Part shown: one piece after another, positions 22,984 to 33,856 of the stretch
How positions within the stretch are numbered: the stretch's first letter is position 1
Layout: each line of letters begins with the position of its first letter
NCBI GenBank assembly: GCA_036346375.1
Contig: CM070511.1
Coordinates: forward strand, 10,602,001 to 10,666,000
Direction of reading: 5' to 3'
Origin: Guadua angustifolia
Lineage: Eukaryota > Streptophyta > Magnoliopsida > Poales > Poaceae
DNA length: 64,000 bases
Position numbers and translations under genes: made by a program
Notes under the pieces: model-generated
What the model saw: the letters and a program-made list of their open reading frames with translations, nothing else
What the model was told of the DNA's origin: nothing
The model's database searches: none

Positions 22984-24264
22984 TTAGGCGATTTTTGGTA
23001 CCCAATCCTTGTTGGGTCCGACAATGTTAGTCACAATGGATTTAGGAACCCAAATGGTCCTAATTTTAGCATTTTTCAATTGACTAACATGACTAGAAAT
23101 AGAATTGCAATAATTATTCCTCCTAGGCAAATGATTTGGATTTTTATGAAATGGCATAGGAGGATTTGCATTCTTAACAAATCTATTTCTAGTTTGATCC
23201 TTTCTAAGCACATAATAATCATGGTAACAAGGACGCTTAGAGGATCTAGCATTTCTAGCAAATGTTTTGCTATAATTATTTTTCCTAAGCATATGATCAT
23301 CATGATTTTTCTTATTCTTAGGAAATCTAGCGTTTTGAGCAAATACATTTCTAGAATTACTCTTCCTATGCAAATGAATATCAATTTTAGTCGGCATAGG
23401 GGATTTGACAAGTTTGGCAAACACATTTCCATTCTTGTCCTTCCTAAGCAAATAATTATCATTTACACGAATAGGCTTAGGAGTGATACCTTTGGGACAA
23501 TCCTTACCGAAATGTCCCTTTTCACGGCAATTGAAGCATGTCACGCTATTTGGTCCTCTCTTAACCGATTTGACTTGCTCCTTGCCGGTTTGTCTCATGG
23601 TTGGTGTTGTGGCCTTGTTATCCACTTGATTAGGGCACACGGAGGCGAGGTGGCCCTTCTTGTTGCAATTGAAGCACTTGATTGTCTTCGTGTGACGCGC
23701 GTTGTGCCTTGTCTTGCTATTCTCCCTCTTGGAGTTGTAGCCGAGTCCTCGCTTGTCTTGAGGCGCCCTTGGCTTGCTCAAGATTTCGTCGAGGAGGGCT
23801 TTTCCTTTAACGCACCTCTTCAAGTCATTTCCCAACTTAATGACTTGGGCCTTGAGCTCATTGTTTTCCTCTACAAGATTAGCATCTAAACACATAGAGG
23901 AACTTGAAACAATTTCATTAGAGCAACAAGGTGAATCAATTAAGTCTTCACAAGAGGTGGACATGTCAATTTTTGATGAAATATTAGAATTCACATTTAA
24001 GCATGGCATTTCATCAATTAAATCACATGTGGTTCCTATATCCACCTTAGACTTATAAATTTCTTTGAGAAGGAGGGATTCATGATTTTCTTTAAGCATA
24101 TTATAATCACTTTGAAGTGATTCATGTTCAAGCTTTAGAATCTTATATTTAGTTTTCTCCTTCCCAAGATAATTATTGAGCTCCTCTAACATATCTATTA
24201 AATCATTATAAGAGGGCTCATCATCATTTTCATCATCACTTACCTCATTTTTACCTTTTGCCAT
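22984..24264 (-). CDS. Sirevirus-like Gag, zinc-knuckle part with C-terminal repeats
   Basis: This 426-codon frame on the minus strand starts MAKGKNEVSDDENDDEPSY, followed by a Leu/Glu/Lys-rich coiled-coil-like stretch to about residue 65. Two canonical CCHC zinc knuckles follow at about residues 197-210 (CFNCNKKGHLASVC) and 242-255 (CFNCREKGHFGKDC); these bind the element RNA during packaging. The C-terminus (about residues 265-400) is basic and made of five imperfect repeats of about 27 residues around LRK..N..FA..A. It ends WVPKIA-stop with no pol continuation. The upstream capsid part is in a different frame (24251-24655). Whether the element is still mobilised cannot be told. Confidence 0.8.
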   Translation of the reverse strand: MAKGKNEVSDDENDDEPSYNDLIDMLEELNNYLGKEKTKYKILKLEHESLQSDYNMLKENHESLLLKEIYKSKVDIGTTCDLIDEMPCLNVNSNISSKIDMSTSCEDLIDSPCCSNEIVSSSSMCLDANLVEENNELKAQVIKLGNDLKRCVKGKALLDEILSKPRAPQDKRGLGYNSKRENSKTRHNARHTKTIKCFNCNKKGHLASVCPNQVDNKATTPTMRQTGKEQVKSVKRGPNSVTCFNCREKGHFGKDCPKGITPKPIRVNDNYLLRKDKNGNVFAKLVKSPMPTKIDIHLHRKSNSRNVFAQNARFPKNKKNHDDHMLRKNNYSKTFARNARSSKRPCYHDYYVLRKDQTRNRFVKNANPPMPFHKNPNHLPRRNNYCNSISSHVSQLKNAKIRTIWVPKSIVTNIVGPNKDWVPKIA

Positions 24265-24655
24265 GAAGCAACGAATTTTTGATATAAGTGAAGATTAAGT
24301 GCGTGCAGCTTGAGGCGGAGGTTGAGGTTGATGGTAATGCCGGTTCTTCACTTGATGAAGAGGTTGAAGAATCGTCAACCGACATTTCCTCTTCAATGCA
24401 ATTCTCATTTGTTGATGTGGATGATTCAAATAAATCTTGAAGCTTGATCCACATAGCATGAGCGCTCTTGAGATTGCAAATGAGATTGAATATCTCTACG
24501 CTCACAACGCTAAATAAAACGTTAGTAGCTTGAGCGTCGAGATGTAGACATTTCTCCTCTCCTTTAGTTGGAGCAATATCATTTAGTGGAGAAGAAATGC
24601 CGACATCTACGATCCACCATATTTGTGGGCTCATGGATTTAAAATGACTAATCAT
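24251..24655 (-). pseudogene. Gag N-terminal (UBN2-like) fragment, out of frame
   Basis: The minus-strand frame reads SHFKSMSPQIWWIVDVGISS, then HLDAQATNVLFSVVSVEIFN and HAMWIKLQDLFESS, the order found in Sirevirus/copia Gag UBN2 domains. It then runs into low-complexity Ser/Thr sequence and stops, overlapping the start of the zinc-knuckle frame by 14 bases. The middle of the usual Gag core is missing, which suggests an internal deletion rather than a simple frameshift. Confidence 0.7.
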
Positions 24656-24778
24656 AAATATTTTTCATGAAGCATAATTAGAGCCATCAAATATATATGA
24701 ATCGGTGGAGTGCACTAAACCTCTATTTGCCATCCTTTTTACTCTCTAGACGGTTAAGCCTAAAATGAGAGTGACCGT

Positions 24779-24791
24779 GGCTCTGATACCA
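24779..24791 (-). other. Primer binding site of the Sirevirus-like element
   Basis: The minus strand reads TGGTATCAGAGCC, complementary to the 3' end of tRNA-iMet, two bases from the LTR end at 24794. Confidence 0.85.
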
Positions 24792-24793
24792 CT

Positions 24794-27700
24794 TGTAGGG
24801 TCGAGGATGCGCCTAGAGGGGGGGTGAATAGGCGTTTTACAAAATTAATCGCTCACTAAAATCGATCGCTCTAATATACCCCTAAGTCAAAACCAAATCA
24901 AAGATATATGCGGAAGCGATAAACAGGTTTTGACAATTAAAGCCTAAATCAACTAGGCTCACTAGTGCACTAACTAAATTATGTCTCTATGTATAAATTG
25001 CTAAATTGATCAAACAATTAATACTAAGCAATTCTAATTCAAGCAATCAATAATATGCAAAAGGTAAATACTGGAATGTAAAGAGACAAGAGACAACCGA
25101 TGTTTTTCCGTGGTGTTCGGAGACTTGCGGTCTCCCTAGTCCACGTTGAGGCTAGCCCACACTTGGACCGGCTCCGCTCGAGCACCGCCTCTTTCCACTA
25201 GTCGTGGTTTTCACGCTTGGCGTGAGGCTCAACCCGAACCTTCACAAACTTGCCGGGGCTTCTCACACCTTGAGAGCTCCCGCGCACGACGCCTACGCCG
25301 TCTAGGAGTCGGCAACCTCCAAGAGTAATAAGCCGCTCCTTGCTTGAACCTCACCGGGCACAACAAATGCGCTCCTCGGTGATCACCAAGTGCAACACAT
25401 GCACAAGGCCTCCCTCAAGTGCAACACATGCACAAGAGGTACCCAAACCACTTCCTAATTGCAACAAATGCAATTAGTCTCACTCTTAAGCTCAAGAGGC
25501 AAAAGGAGAAGAGCAACACATGCACACAACTCCCACACACAGCAACAACACCAGCAACCATTGCCCCAAGCCCCCCAAGGGGGTATATATAGCCCCCCAC
25601 AAGAAAACTAGCCGTTTGGGGGCAAAACGGGCGAAAACAGCATTTTGCGGTACTACCGCCCTCCAAGGGCAGTAGTACGCCTGCATCCCCAACTGTGATT
25701 GGCTAACGGTCATTTGGTAGTACTACCGCCTCTAAGGGCCGGTAGTACCGACTTTGTGTACTACCGCTCCCACATGGCGGTAGTCTGGGCCTCGGCACCT
25801 CCGAAAACACAAACTCGCCAAATAGCTACCGCCAACCAAAAGCCAGTAGTACAGCCCTTCATGGTACTACCGCTCAGACATCTTGATAGTGCCGCCTTGC
25901 TGACCAAGAAAAACACCGCTCTGTAAAAGAGCTACAGGCAACAAAACCCGGTAGTACGCATTTACGGATACTCAAGACCTCAACAATGATAGTCTTGCCG
26001 GTGCGGAGAAAACTCAGATTCGAACTCAAATCCATTTCTCCAAAAACCAAACTTATTCTTTGAGCCACAAAGATGATCAACACATGATCATACACACGCA
26101 AAACACATTTGCACCAACATAGCTCATGCTCAAAGAATTTCAACCAAATTGCAAAACGCATTTCGCAATCAACTCAAAGACTATTTGCAAAACGTATTAA
26201 GCAAATCAAACTCGAGTTTATAAGATTAATCCCCTAGCAATGTGAAGGTCAACACGAGACCCAGTCAACTTGCCAACACCGTTGCAAGCCCTATTCACAT
26301 GCTTTGAATTCGGACTCATAAACCTCGGTTTATTCGCTGTGAACTTGCAAACAACGCAATAAACACATTTCATGCTTGAGCACTACTCTTTGCAACACAT
26401 GCAAAAGTCTAGCTCAAGCAACATCAAATCAAGATGCATGAACTCTCTAATTGCAACACATGCAATTCTCTAGTTCCGTGCAACCATACCAAAACGACTT
26501 CACACCAAAACCAAACATCAACTAAACCAAATCACACGTATGAGCTCTTTACTCGCAACACATGCAAGACTCTAGCTCCATACAAACACACAATATAAAA
26601 TCATGCTTGAGCTCTCTCCTTTTGCAACACATGCAAAATTTAGCTCCAAGGAACACCAAGGTTTCATAAAGATAGTTTTGCGAACCAAAACGTGAAGCTT
26701 CAACTAATGCAACACATGCAAAAGTGAACTTCACGCAAAAGCCAACGCACTAGCTTATCACTTCTTGCAACACATGCAAATCAAAGTATTATGCGAAAAC
26801 CAAATACAACCAAGCATAAGTTTAGCCCATTCGCAACACATGCCAAATGGTTAAACCAAATGCAAAAACCAAATCCAAATGGTTTGAGCTCGAGTGAGCG
26901 CGAATGAGATCACCAACACATGATGAAGCTCAAGCAAAGAGACAACCCTCTTAATAGCACGGCGATTAAAACCTTAGACTCAAAGACTACAAAGTCCTTA
27001 GCCTATCTAATTATACCTTCGCCACAAGACAAGCAATCCCTTTGGGGTCTTTATGATCATCACTTTGATACTCCCAGGATCGTTACCCTTCTTTATCTTG
27101 GGATCCATTCTTGGCGCCCATCAACTCATGATGCCGTCCTTGTCCCGTTCTCATCATCTCATCCATCTTTGGACCTAACTCAATCATAACTCATACAAAT
27201 AGTTAGTCCAAGATGCATGGTTGTCTCAATTATCTCTTGCACTCCATTAACACATAATGGATGCCTCTAGATCAATTGAGCACAACCCTAAATCAATAGA
27301 AATGATTTAAGTGTGTCTTAAGTACAATAATGCAACTCATGCTTTGTTATACTTAAGAACTATTCATTGTCCTCAATTAATCACGGAACACCATCAACAC
27401 ATGATGAAGTGTTCGTTAATAATTAATTAAGACAAATGAACTCAATTTAAATTATCATTTAAATTGATATGAGTATATATTAACTACACAAGTTTTCGTA
27501 TACTCATGTTGATGAAAAGTAATGATCCATTATATGTAAATTGTATGGAAATGATCATTACCTAAGTCATCAACTATAGAATACACCCCACATGTATATG
27601 TGCATAGATATAATTGACTTGGACATAATATGCACATATCCAATTTGATCGTATTGGAGTATATCCTATATTACTATGAGTATACTTATAACTAGGAAAT

Positions 27701-27966
27701 TCAAACATATACTCAAGGATTTAGTTTCTTTGTCTTGATCCTTATATGTGTCAATAAAGAATAGATCAATACAAAGAGACTTTCAAGTTAAACTACAAAC
27801 TCCCCCTAAATATGTGCATCCATGTAATATATAGATTGAGAAACATGATGCACATTTTGTAGTTAATATAACGGGGACATCCATACTTTAACTTGACTCC
27901 AAAGTATGCAACTAATATTAAGATGAATATGCAAACATACCTTGGGTTTTCCATTTTTCAATGCGA
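24794..27966 (-). repeat. 5' LTR of the Sirevirus-like element, truncated
   Basis: The sequence is nearly identical to 13280-16450, including the hairpins (for example 25390-25404, 26073-26091, 27243-27261, 27386-27414) and the palindrome cluster. Agreement stops after CAATGCGATGA near 27966; the remaining 180 bp of the LTR (U3 start) are missing and MITE sequence follows. Confidence 0.9.
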
Positions 27967-28055
27967 TGAAACTTAATTCACTTTATTTTAGCCTATAAGT
28001 TTCAGATTTAAGGTGAAACTGGAATCTGGAGCTCTACCAAACATGCCCTAAATAG
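27967..28055. mobile_element. Right half of MITE family M, joined to a broken LTR
   Basis: The sequence from AATTCACTTTATTTTAGCC to CTACCAAACATGCCC matches the right half of the MITE at 10371-10599. The left half is absent; the break coincides with the break in the LTR. Confidence 0.7.
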
Positions 28056-28138
28056 CTGCCGCGTAAAGTCAAACATGTCTACCTTATAACACTCTTTAGT
28101 TCACTTGGCTGAATATGTGAAGTGTATCATATGTATTA

Positions 28139-31100
28139 TGTGACGGACCGCCTTTTTTAGGGGTGCGTATAAATACCTTCATAGCTACTCAGGATTTTAG
28201 CTGTAGATAACCAAGTGTATATTGCCTGACATAAGAGCAACTGCGAAATTTTATAGATAAATTACGTGTCTAACGGCCAGAGTTTTACAAAGGGTGCGGC
28301 TAGCACTAAATACTTTACAAAACATCCACAGGAAAAGTTTGAACAGATAGACAAATCCTTCAAAACCAAATATCATCGCCATCTACGCTCTTCTGGAAAC
28401 CGTCGTCTTCTTGAAATTCTAAAAGGGGGATTTTAGGAGCAAGGGTGAGTACACAACCGTACTCAACAAACCACATAGCATTTCTGAATATTACATGCAC
28501 AGAGTTTCAAGGAACCGACACTAGTTTTAAGTATTTGGTGGATGCATGAGCTAGAGATTAAGTATAATATAAAAGAAATACAAGCCATCTATCAATACCA
28601 TCACCACAACACCACCACTGAGTTATTAGCAAAATCCAGATTACGATAAGTTTATTTTTAAAACTACTCAAGCTCAGTTACAGGAATCACCTTAAATTAA
28701 CCCAGCTTCATTAACCGGAAGCACATCGTATTCGAATACCATTTAGATCACTCTGCAGAGCTACTTAACTTTACCCACAAGATATCTACGGTCATTAGTG
28801 CCATCGGATTAACATACAACTTTTATGCATGCGGTCCGACCGAGATGAACATAACATTTCATTGAATTTCCCCTCTTTAGCCTCTACCCAGTAGGATTAC
28901 AAGGATCCCCAGCTTCCAGGACCCACAGGCCAATGCAGGCAGCACGATCTGGCCAACTGAGGATACCTACTGTTATGAGAACCAGTTAATGTCCCATACC
29001 ATTCCCGTTCCACCCCAACACGTTACACGATCCATTCCTCCACTGAGAATGGAAGTCCACCAATAGGTATTCCTAGGGAAAATACAATATACCGGGCTAC
29101 GTTGGATCAGGTCAACAGAGCTGACCGGGCCAACTTGTGGTTGAGAGAGGACTGAAGTTATTTACTTTGCCCAAGGGGTTGATACTTAAGTGCCAAAGAC
29201 ACAGCCCAAGACACAACACAAAACTGGTACCACTGTACCCATCACCACACCACACTTAGGCTTATCATCGGTTGGGGATTGGGCCAGCATCTACCTTCCG
29301 TGGTCCACCCAATACTGTCCCCCAAACCGTAGCAGGTTTTAAAAACGCACCCCGAGTCAAGATTCGGGGGTTTTGAGCAATAATTGAAATGTAATGATTA
29401 TTATTATAGCTAATCTACGGTGGTTCATTAACGATAACTTAGGGCTAACAATTGAGTACATCATAATCAATATGGTCTTAACAAGGGGGTGGGTTTTAAC
29501 TAGTCAAGTCATTCCAAATTAACTCCTATTTAGATTTCTACTCTATTTACAGACAAATGCAATAACTACGTATATACAGTAATTATACGGAGAATTGGGA
29601 TCAACATGTTCAAGGAGTGTGATTTGCCTTGCGGAATCGAGGGTTCGCCTAATGAGACGTAGTCGATGTCGGGTCTGGTCTCGAACTGCTCTAGCTCCTG
29701 TTCCTGCGATGGCTCCACATACTGCTCCTGCTCCGTGTGCTGCTCTTGGAATTGCTCCGACGTCGGATCTAGCACGAAAAAGCAAATCCAATAAATAAAC
29801 GAATAAAATAACAAAAGAGAGAAAACAGAAAAAGAGATAGGAGAGGAAAATGGCCAGAACAGGGCTCAGGGTATTTTTGGAATTTTTTGGACTTGGTATG
29901 GCGAAACAGAGGTCATTTTTGAACTCAGCGGCTCGAACCGGTCAAGAATGTGTATTTTTGGCTATTTTTGGAGTTTTGAGAATTTTTGGGGTTTTTGGGA
30001 ATTTTGGGGATTTTTGTGGAATTTTCTGGAATTTTATTTGAAATTTTCGGATTTTAAATAAATAAAAAATCCAAAAAATCAAAAGAATTCGGAAATCATA
30101 TTTTGGCTCAGGATGCACAGTATAACGCCTTTCAAGACCTTGTGTGCTGCCACGGCCCCTGGCGCAAGTGTGCGGCTTCATGGTGAGGAGGCATAAGGCG
30201 CCCGACCCAAGCACGGTGATGGGTGGGGCCGAGGCTGACAGGTGGGACCCAGCTGGCGGCGAGAGCGGGGAGGGGATTGATGGGTGGGCCCCAGGTGACA
30301 GCGAGACAGGGGAGCGAGTTGACGAGGCGGGCCCACCAAGCATGAGACTAAAGCGAAGCGGTGGTGCGGCGGCAAAGAACGCCCGCCATGGGAAGATGAG
30401 CAATGAATCAGGCGAACCAAAGCAGGAGAGGAGAAGAAGTGGCGGGGAGGGGAGAAGGGCTCACGGCGAAGCTAGGGCGGGGGAGAAACAGGGAAAGGAT
30501 GGAGCAGAGAGGCGGTGTGGCGGGAGGGCACCGGAGCTAAAGAAGAAGCTCGCAGCGAGAGGCGAGGAGGCGGCTGGAAGAGAAATGGGTTGGCGGGGGA
30601 GGAAGAGAAGCTCACAACGAGCTCGGGGCGGCGAAAGACCGAGGTGGAGGGGGACTTTTATAGTGCGGAGACGAGGAGAGAGAGGTGGGCGAGGAAGAGA
30701 GAGAGTGTGCTACTTTTCAACGACGAGGACGGTGTATGGCTGGATTCGCGGCGCGGAGCGGTTGGGCGATGTGACAGGGCGATGCAGCGCACGGCCAGAA
30801 GTGTTGGAGTGAAGACTCGGCGCCGAGGACGACAAGTGTTCGGGTAGAGCGATGAGGCGGAGTCTCGGACCGGGCGGGAGGAAGAAATAAGGGGGTGGGG
30901 GCGATGCTGGCACGGGCAGGCCGAGCAACCGGACGGGCGATGTAGCTGGATTCACAGCAGAGGGCGACGAGACGGCGGAGCGGTGAAGCGGGCGAGGGAC
31001 TGGGCGCGAGGAAGAAGAAGGGGGCGCTGGCGTGGGCTGGTGCGGACTGGGCCGAACGCGCGAAGGGAGGCAGGCCGGGCAAGAGAAGTCGGCCGGGTGA

Positions 31101-31372
31101 CGGCGTGTCACGCGGGAAAAGAAACGGGCCGGGGGAAAGCCGGCCCAGGGAAAAGGGAAAGAGGCCAGGGCCCAAGGCCAGAACGGGGCGGGGGGGGGGG
31201 GGGGGGGGGGAAGACGCATTCCCAAAGAGGAAAGCGGATTTCGGGCTAATTTCCCGAAAGGGAAAGAATTTCAAGAGAGGCTGAATAAAGAATTCAAATA
31301 AATCCGGAAAAATCTAAATAAAATCCAAGTAAATAAATAAGCAAAAATTTTGAAATTTTTTGAGGTGTTTCA
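28139..31372 (-). mobile_element. Solo LTR of a second gypsy-type element (3234 bp) with TSD TATTA
   Basis: It begins TGTGACGGACCGCC and ends TGAGGTGTTTCA. The flanks are an exact 5-bp repeat TATTA (28134-28138 and 31373-31377). Composition is strongly asymmetric: AT-balanced at the left, then a GC-rich block (30130-31210, ending in a G run of about 20), then AT-rich. Read on the minus strand it begins TGAAACACCTCAAAAAATTTC. Long open frames in the GC-rich block (for example 30144-30812 on the plus strand) have no domain and are not annotated as genes. Confidence 0.8.
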
Positions 31373-31529
31373 TATTACTTTCTTACAAACATACCTTCGT
31401 TCTTTAAAAACAATTTTGTTCGTTCTTTTTCTTATTCACGTGTTTTTCATTGTCACCGCCAACGCAAGCCAACAAAGTCAAAAACACTACAGAAAAGTGT
31501 TAAACAAAGTCCATGCGTTTCGCAGCAGC

Positions 31530-31572
31530 AGCAGGAAGAGGAGGAGGAGGAGGACCGGGGGGGGGGGGGTTG
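31530..31572. repeat. Purine simple repeat with G run
   Basis: A GCAGCAGCAG run passes into GAAGAGGAGGAGGAGG and then about twelve G. This is a microsatellite. Confidence 0.8.
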
Positions 31573-31639
31573 TCTCAAAAAAGTTTTTGTTCTCAAATTT
31601 CCCCCTAAGTTTGTTAATAAGAAGTATCTTTAATAATTT

Positions 31640-32072
31640 TTGAATAAAAATTTTCAAATTGAAACTTTTTGAAACAAATATTTTTTGAGTTGAAAGTTTT
31701 TGAACCGAAAGATTTTTGAGTCAAAACTTTTCAAACAAATTTTTTAACTCAAAAGTTTTGAACTGAAAGTTCTCAAACTAAAAATTTTTTAATCAAAAGT
31801 TTTCAAAGTGAATGTTTTTGAAATTTCCCGTCATGGCATTCCCCACTTTAAATTTTTCTTATTTGAAATTTCTCAAGTTGAAATTTTCCTAGTAAAAATT
31901 CTCGATTTGAATTTTTTCCGAATTGCAATTTTCCCTTTAAAATCTCCTCAAGTTGAAATTTCCCGAGTTAAAAGTTCCCAAATTAAAATTTTCTAAGTTG
32001 AAAATTTATTGATTTGAAATTTGTCGAGTGATTCGAATTCTTCTGAGTTGAAAATTTTCGATTGAAATTTCT
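31640..32072. repeat. Degenerate tandem array with 15-bp period
   Basis: About 28 units follow one another, first of the form TTTTTGAGTTGAAAG and, after about 31840, AAGTTGAAATTTCCC. Units vary by several substitutions but spacing stays 14-16 bp. A compositionally similar 15-bp-period array occurs at 42590-43040. Confidence 0.65.
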
Positions 32073-32422
32073 AGTGAACAGGGAAGAGAGCAGGGAAGGG
32101 GAATGGGTGAAGGTGAATATAGAAGATGTCCTCTATCATTTCGTTTCTACCTGCTAGCTGCGCAGCGATGGAATGTGTGATTTTTCTTTCTCTAAGAAAG
32201 CCCTTGTATTTAATAGGAAACTAACAGTACAGAGATTTTGGAATATTTCAATTAATAGCGCAGAGATATTAGAATATTTGACCTAAGAAAGCGCATGCAC
32301 AACAATTTTGACCTCATGTATGTCGAAGCTTCTCCACTGGTGCTAAGTCGTTTGTTACAGTTGTTGACGGCGGGCATGGAAGCGATGGTCGCCTCGGTGG
32401 TCGTGAAGGAGGCCATGCGGAT
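32073..32422. other. Unrecognised sequence left of the MULE
   Basis: A short open frame (32295-32432, plus) runs into the MULE. Its translation resembles nothing I know. It does not look like the N-terminus of RPB6, whose fragment lies beyond the MULE. Confidence 0.35.
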
Positions 32423-32432
32423 ACTCGCGGCC

Positions 32433-33832
32433 AGGGTTAAACTTTTCGTTTTGAAGAAAATTTCGGACTCCTCCGAAATCCGAAATTTCGGCTGGAGTAC
32501 ATTCAAAATTCAAAAAGCAAAATTCAAATCCAGTTTGTTTGGTACCGAAATTACCCGAAATTTTGTCCAAATTGCACTGACTGAAAATTAGTTCAAACGA
32601 TGTTGAAAAATTTAAAATTTTTTTTGTAGGTTCATGACATATTAGGGATGTTCTCATAAAAATTTCAGATGATTGTCAGGTCTTTGTAATTTTTAAAAAT
32701 TCAAACATTGATATTATCTAGATGAAACGTTGATCGACAAGTTTGAACCGGATGAAAAATAGTACAAACGACGTTAGAAAATTTTGAAATTTTTTGTGGA
32801 GATTCCTGACATATTTTTAATATTTATTTAAAAATTTCAGATGATGATTAAATGTGAGGAATTTTTAAAAATTCAAACATTGGTACTGTCTTGGTAAAGA
32901 GCTGAGCGGTAAGTTTCATCCGAATGAAAATTAGAACAAACGAGGTTATAAAATATTGAAATTTTTTCCAGATGGTCCTGACATATCCATAATATTCTCA
33001 TAAAATTTTCATATGATGATCAGGTGTCATGAATTTTTAAAAATTCTAACAGTGCTACTATCCTGTTAAAAGACCGATGATAAATAATAGATTTACTTTA
33101 GCAATAAGAAAGGTTTAAATTTTTTAAAAATTTTACATAAGGGTGAGAAGGAAATTCTTAACATCTCATAAAAATTTTGAATCATGATCATGCTCCAGTG
33201 AATTTATAAAATTCATAGAAGGTACAGTGCCATTTATGTTCTTTCTCTGTTTGATTTTTGAAATATAATACAACAAATTAAGTTCAGTGCTTACTGCATT
33301 GATAGATTTTATTGAGAAAAAAAAGAAAGTTTAAATTTTTTGAAAATTTTATAGCATGGTAATGAGGAAATTTTTAATCTTTCATAAAAATTTTAGATGA
33401 TGATCACACTCGAGAAAATTTAGAAAAATCTAACAAGTTTACTGTCCCAATTATGTCCATTCTGTTTTTTATTTTTTAAAGATAACAAATGATGTTAAAT
33501 TATTTTTAATTTTTTTTATGATCCTAAAATACCAAGGATGGTACCATAAATTTTTCATATCATTATCAAACTGGTAAAATTTTTGAAAAATCTGACAGTG
33601 TTTCTGCCTAAATTTTAAAAAATCTCAAAAAATTAGTTTTTCATCAAATTTTCATAGAAGATCACTTTGTAATAGGTTATTGGGCCAAATCCGGTGCTCA
33701 AACTTCAAAAACCGGAAAATTACTGTAGCATTTTCAAATTTTTTTGAATTTTTGAATTTGCCCAGCTTTTGTAATCTGGGGGGGGGGTCTGAAATCGAAA
33801 TTTCGCCAAATTTCGGCGAAAATTTGAACCCT
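32433..33832. mobile_element. MULE-like non-autonomous transposon (1400 bp) with 10-bp TSD
   Basis: The ends are inverted: AGGGTTAAACTTTTCG at the left, CGAAAATTTGAACCCT at the right. An exact 10-bp duplication ACTCGCGGCC flanks them (32423-32432 and 33833-33842). A 9-11 bp duplication is typical of Mutator-like elements. Subterminal CCGAAATTTCGG palindromes occur at both ends. The interior is non-coding and consists of about six diverged units of 165-210 bp, each with an AATTTTTAAAAATTC core. Confidence 0.8.
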
Positions 33833-33856
33833 ACTCGCGGCCAGCCGTGGGCCTAG

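Larger units (their letters stand above)
13280..27966 (-). mobile_element. Sirevirus-like gag-only copia element, 14.7 kb with nested insert
   Basis: Two LTRs of the same sequence (13280-16636 and 24794-27966) flank an interior with a PBS at 24779-24791, a split gag at 22984-24655, a long non-coding 3' part, and repeated polypurine tracts near 16637-16980. No protease, integrase, RT or RNase H motif is present. The interior is lengthened by a 3146-bp solo LTR at 17637-20782. The left LTR is bordered by GTCTC inside a copia RT gene. The right LTR is cut short and fused to half a MITE, so the target duplication is lost there. Long LTRs, a UBN2-zinc-knuckle Gag and multiple polypurine tracts point to the Sirevirus (Maximus/SIRE) lineage; this is from family knowledge. 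Confidence 0.85.

Noticed and set aside
23080..23889. Plus-strand frame of 269 codons
   Set aside because: Antisense shadow of the Gag frame 22984-24264, which has two zinc knuckles and a clear family match.
30144..30812. Plus-strand open frame of 222 codons, GC-rich
   Set aside because: It lies inside the solo LTR 28139-31372, is Arg/Gly/Glu-rich low complexity, and overlaps equally long frames on the other strand; a product of base composition.
30710..31274. Two overlapping minus-strand Pro/Ser/Arg-rich frames (171 and 185 codons)
   Set aside because: Same GC-rich LTR block, no domain, two frames equally open.
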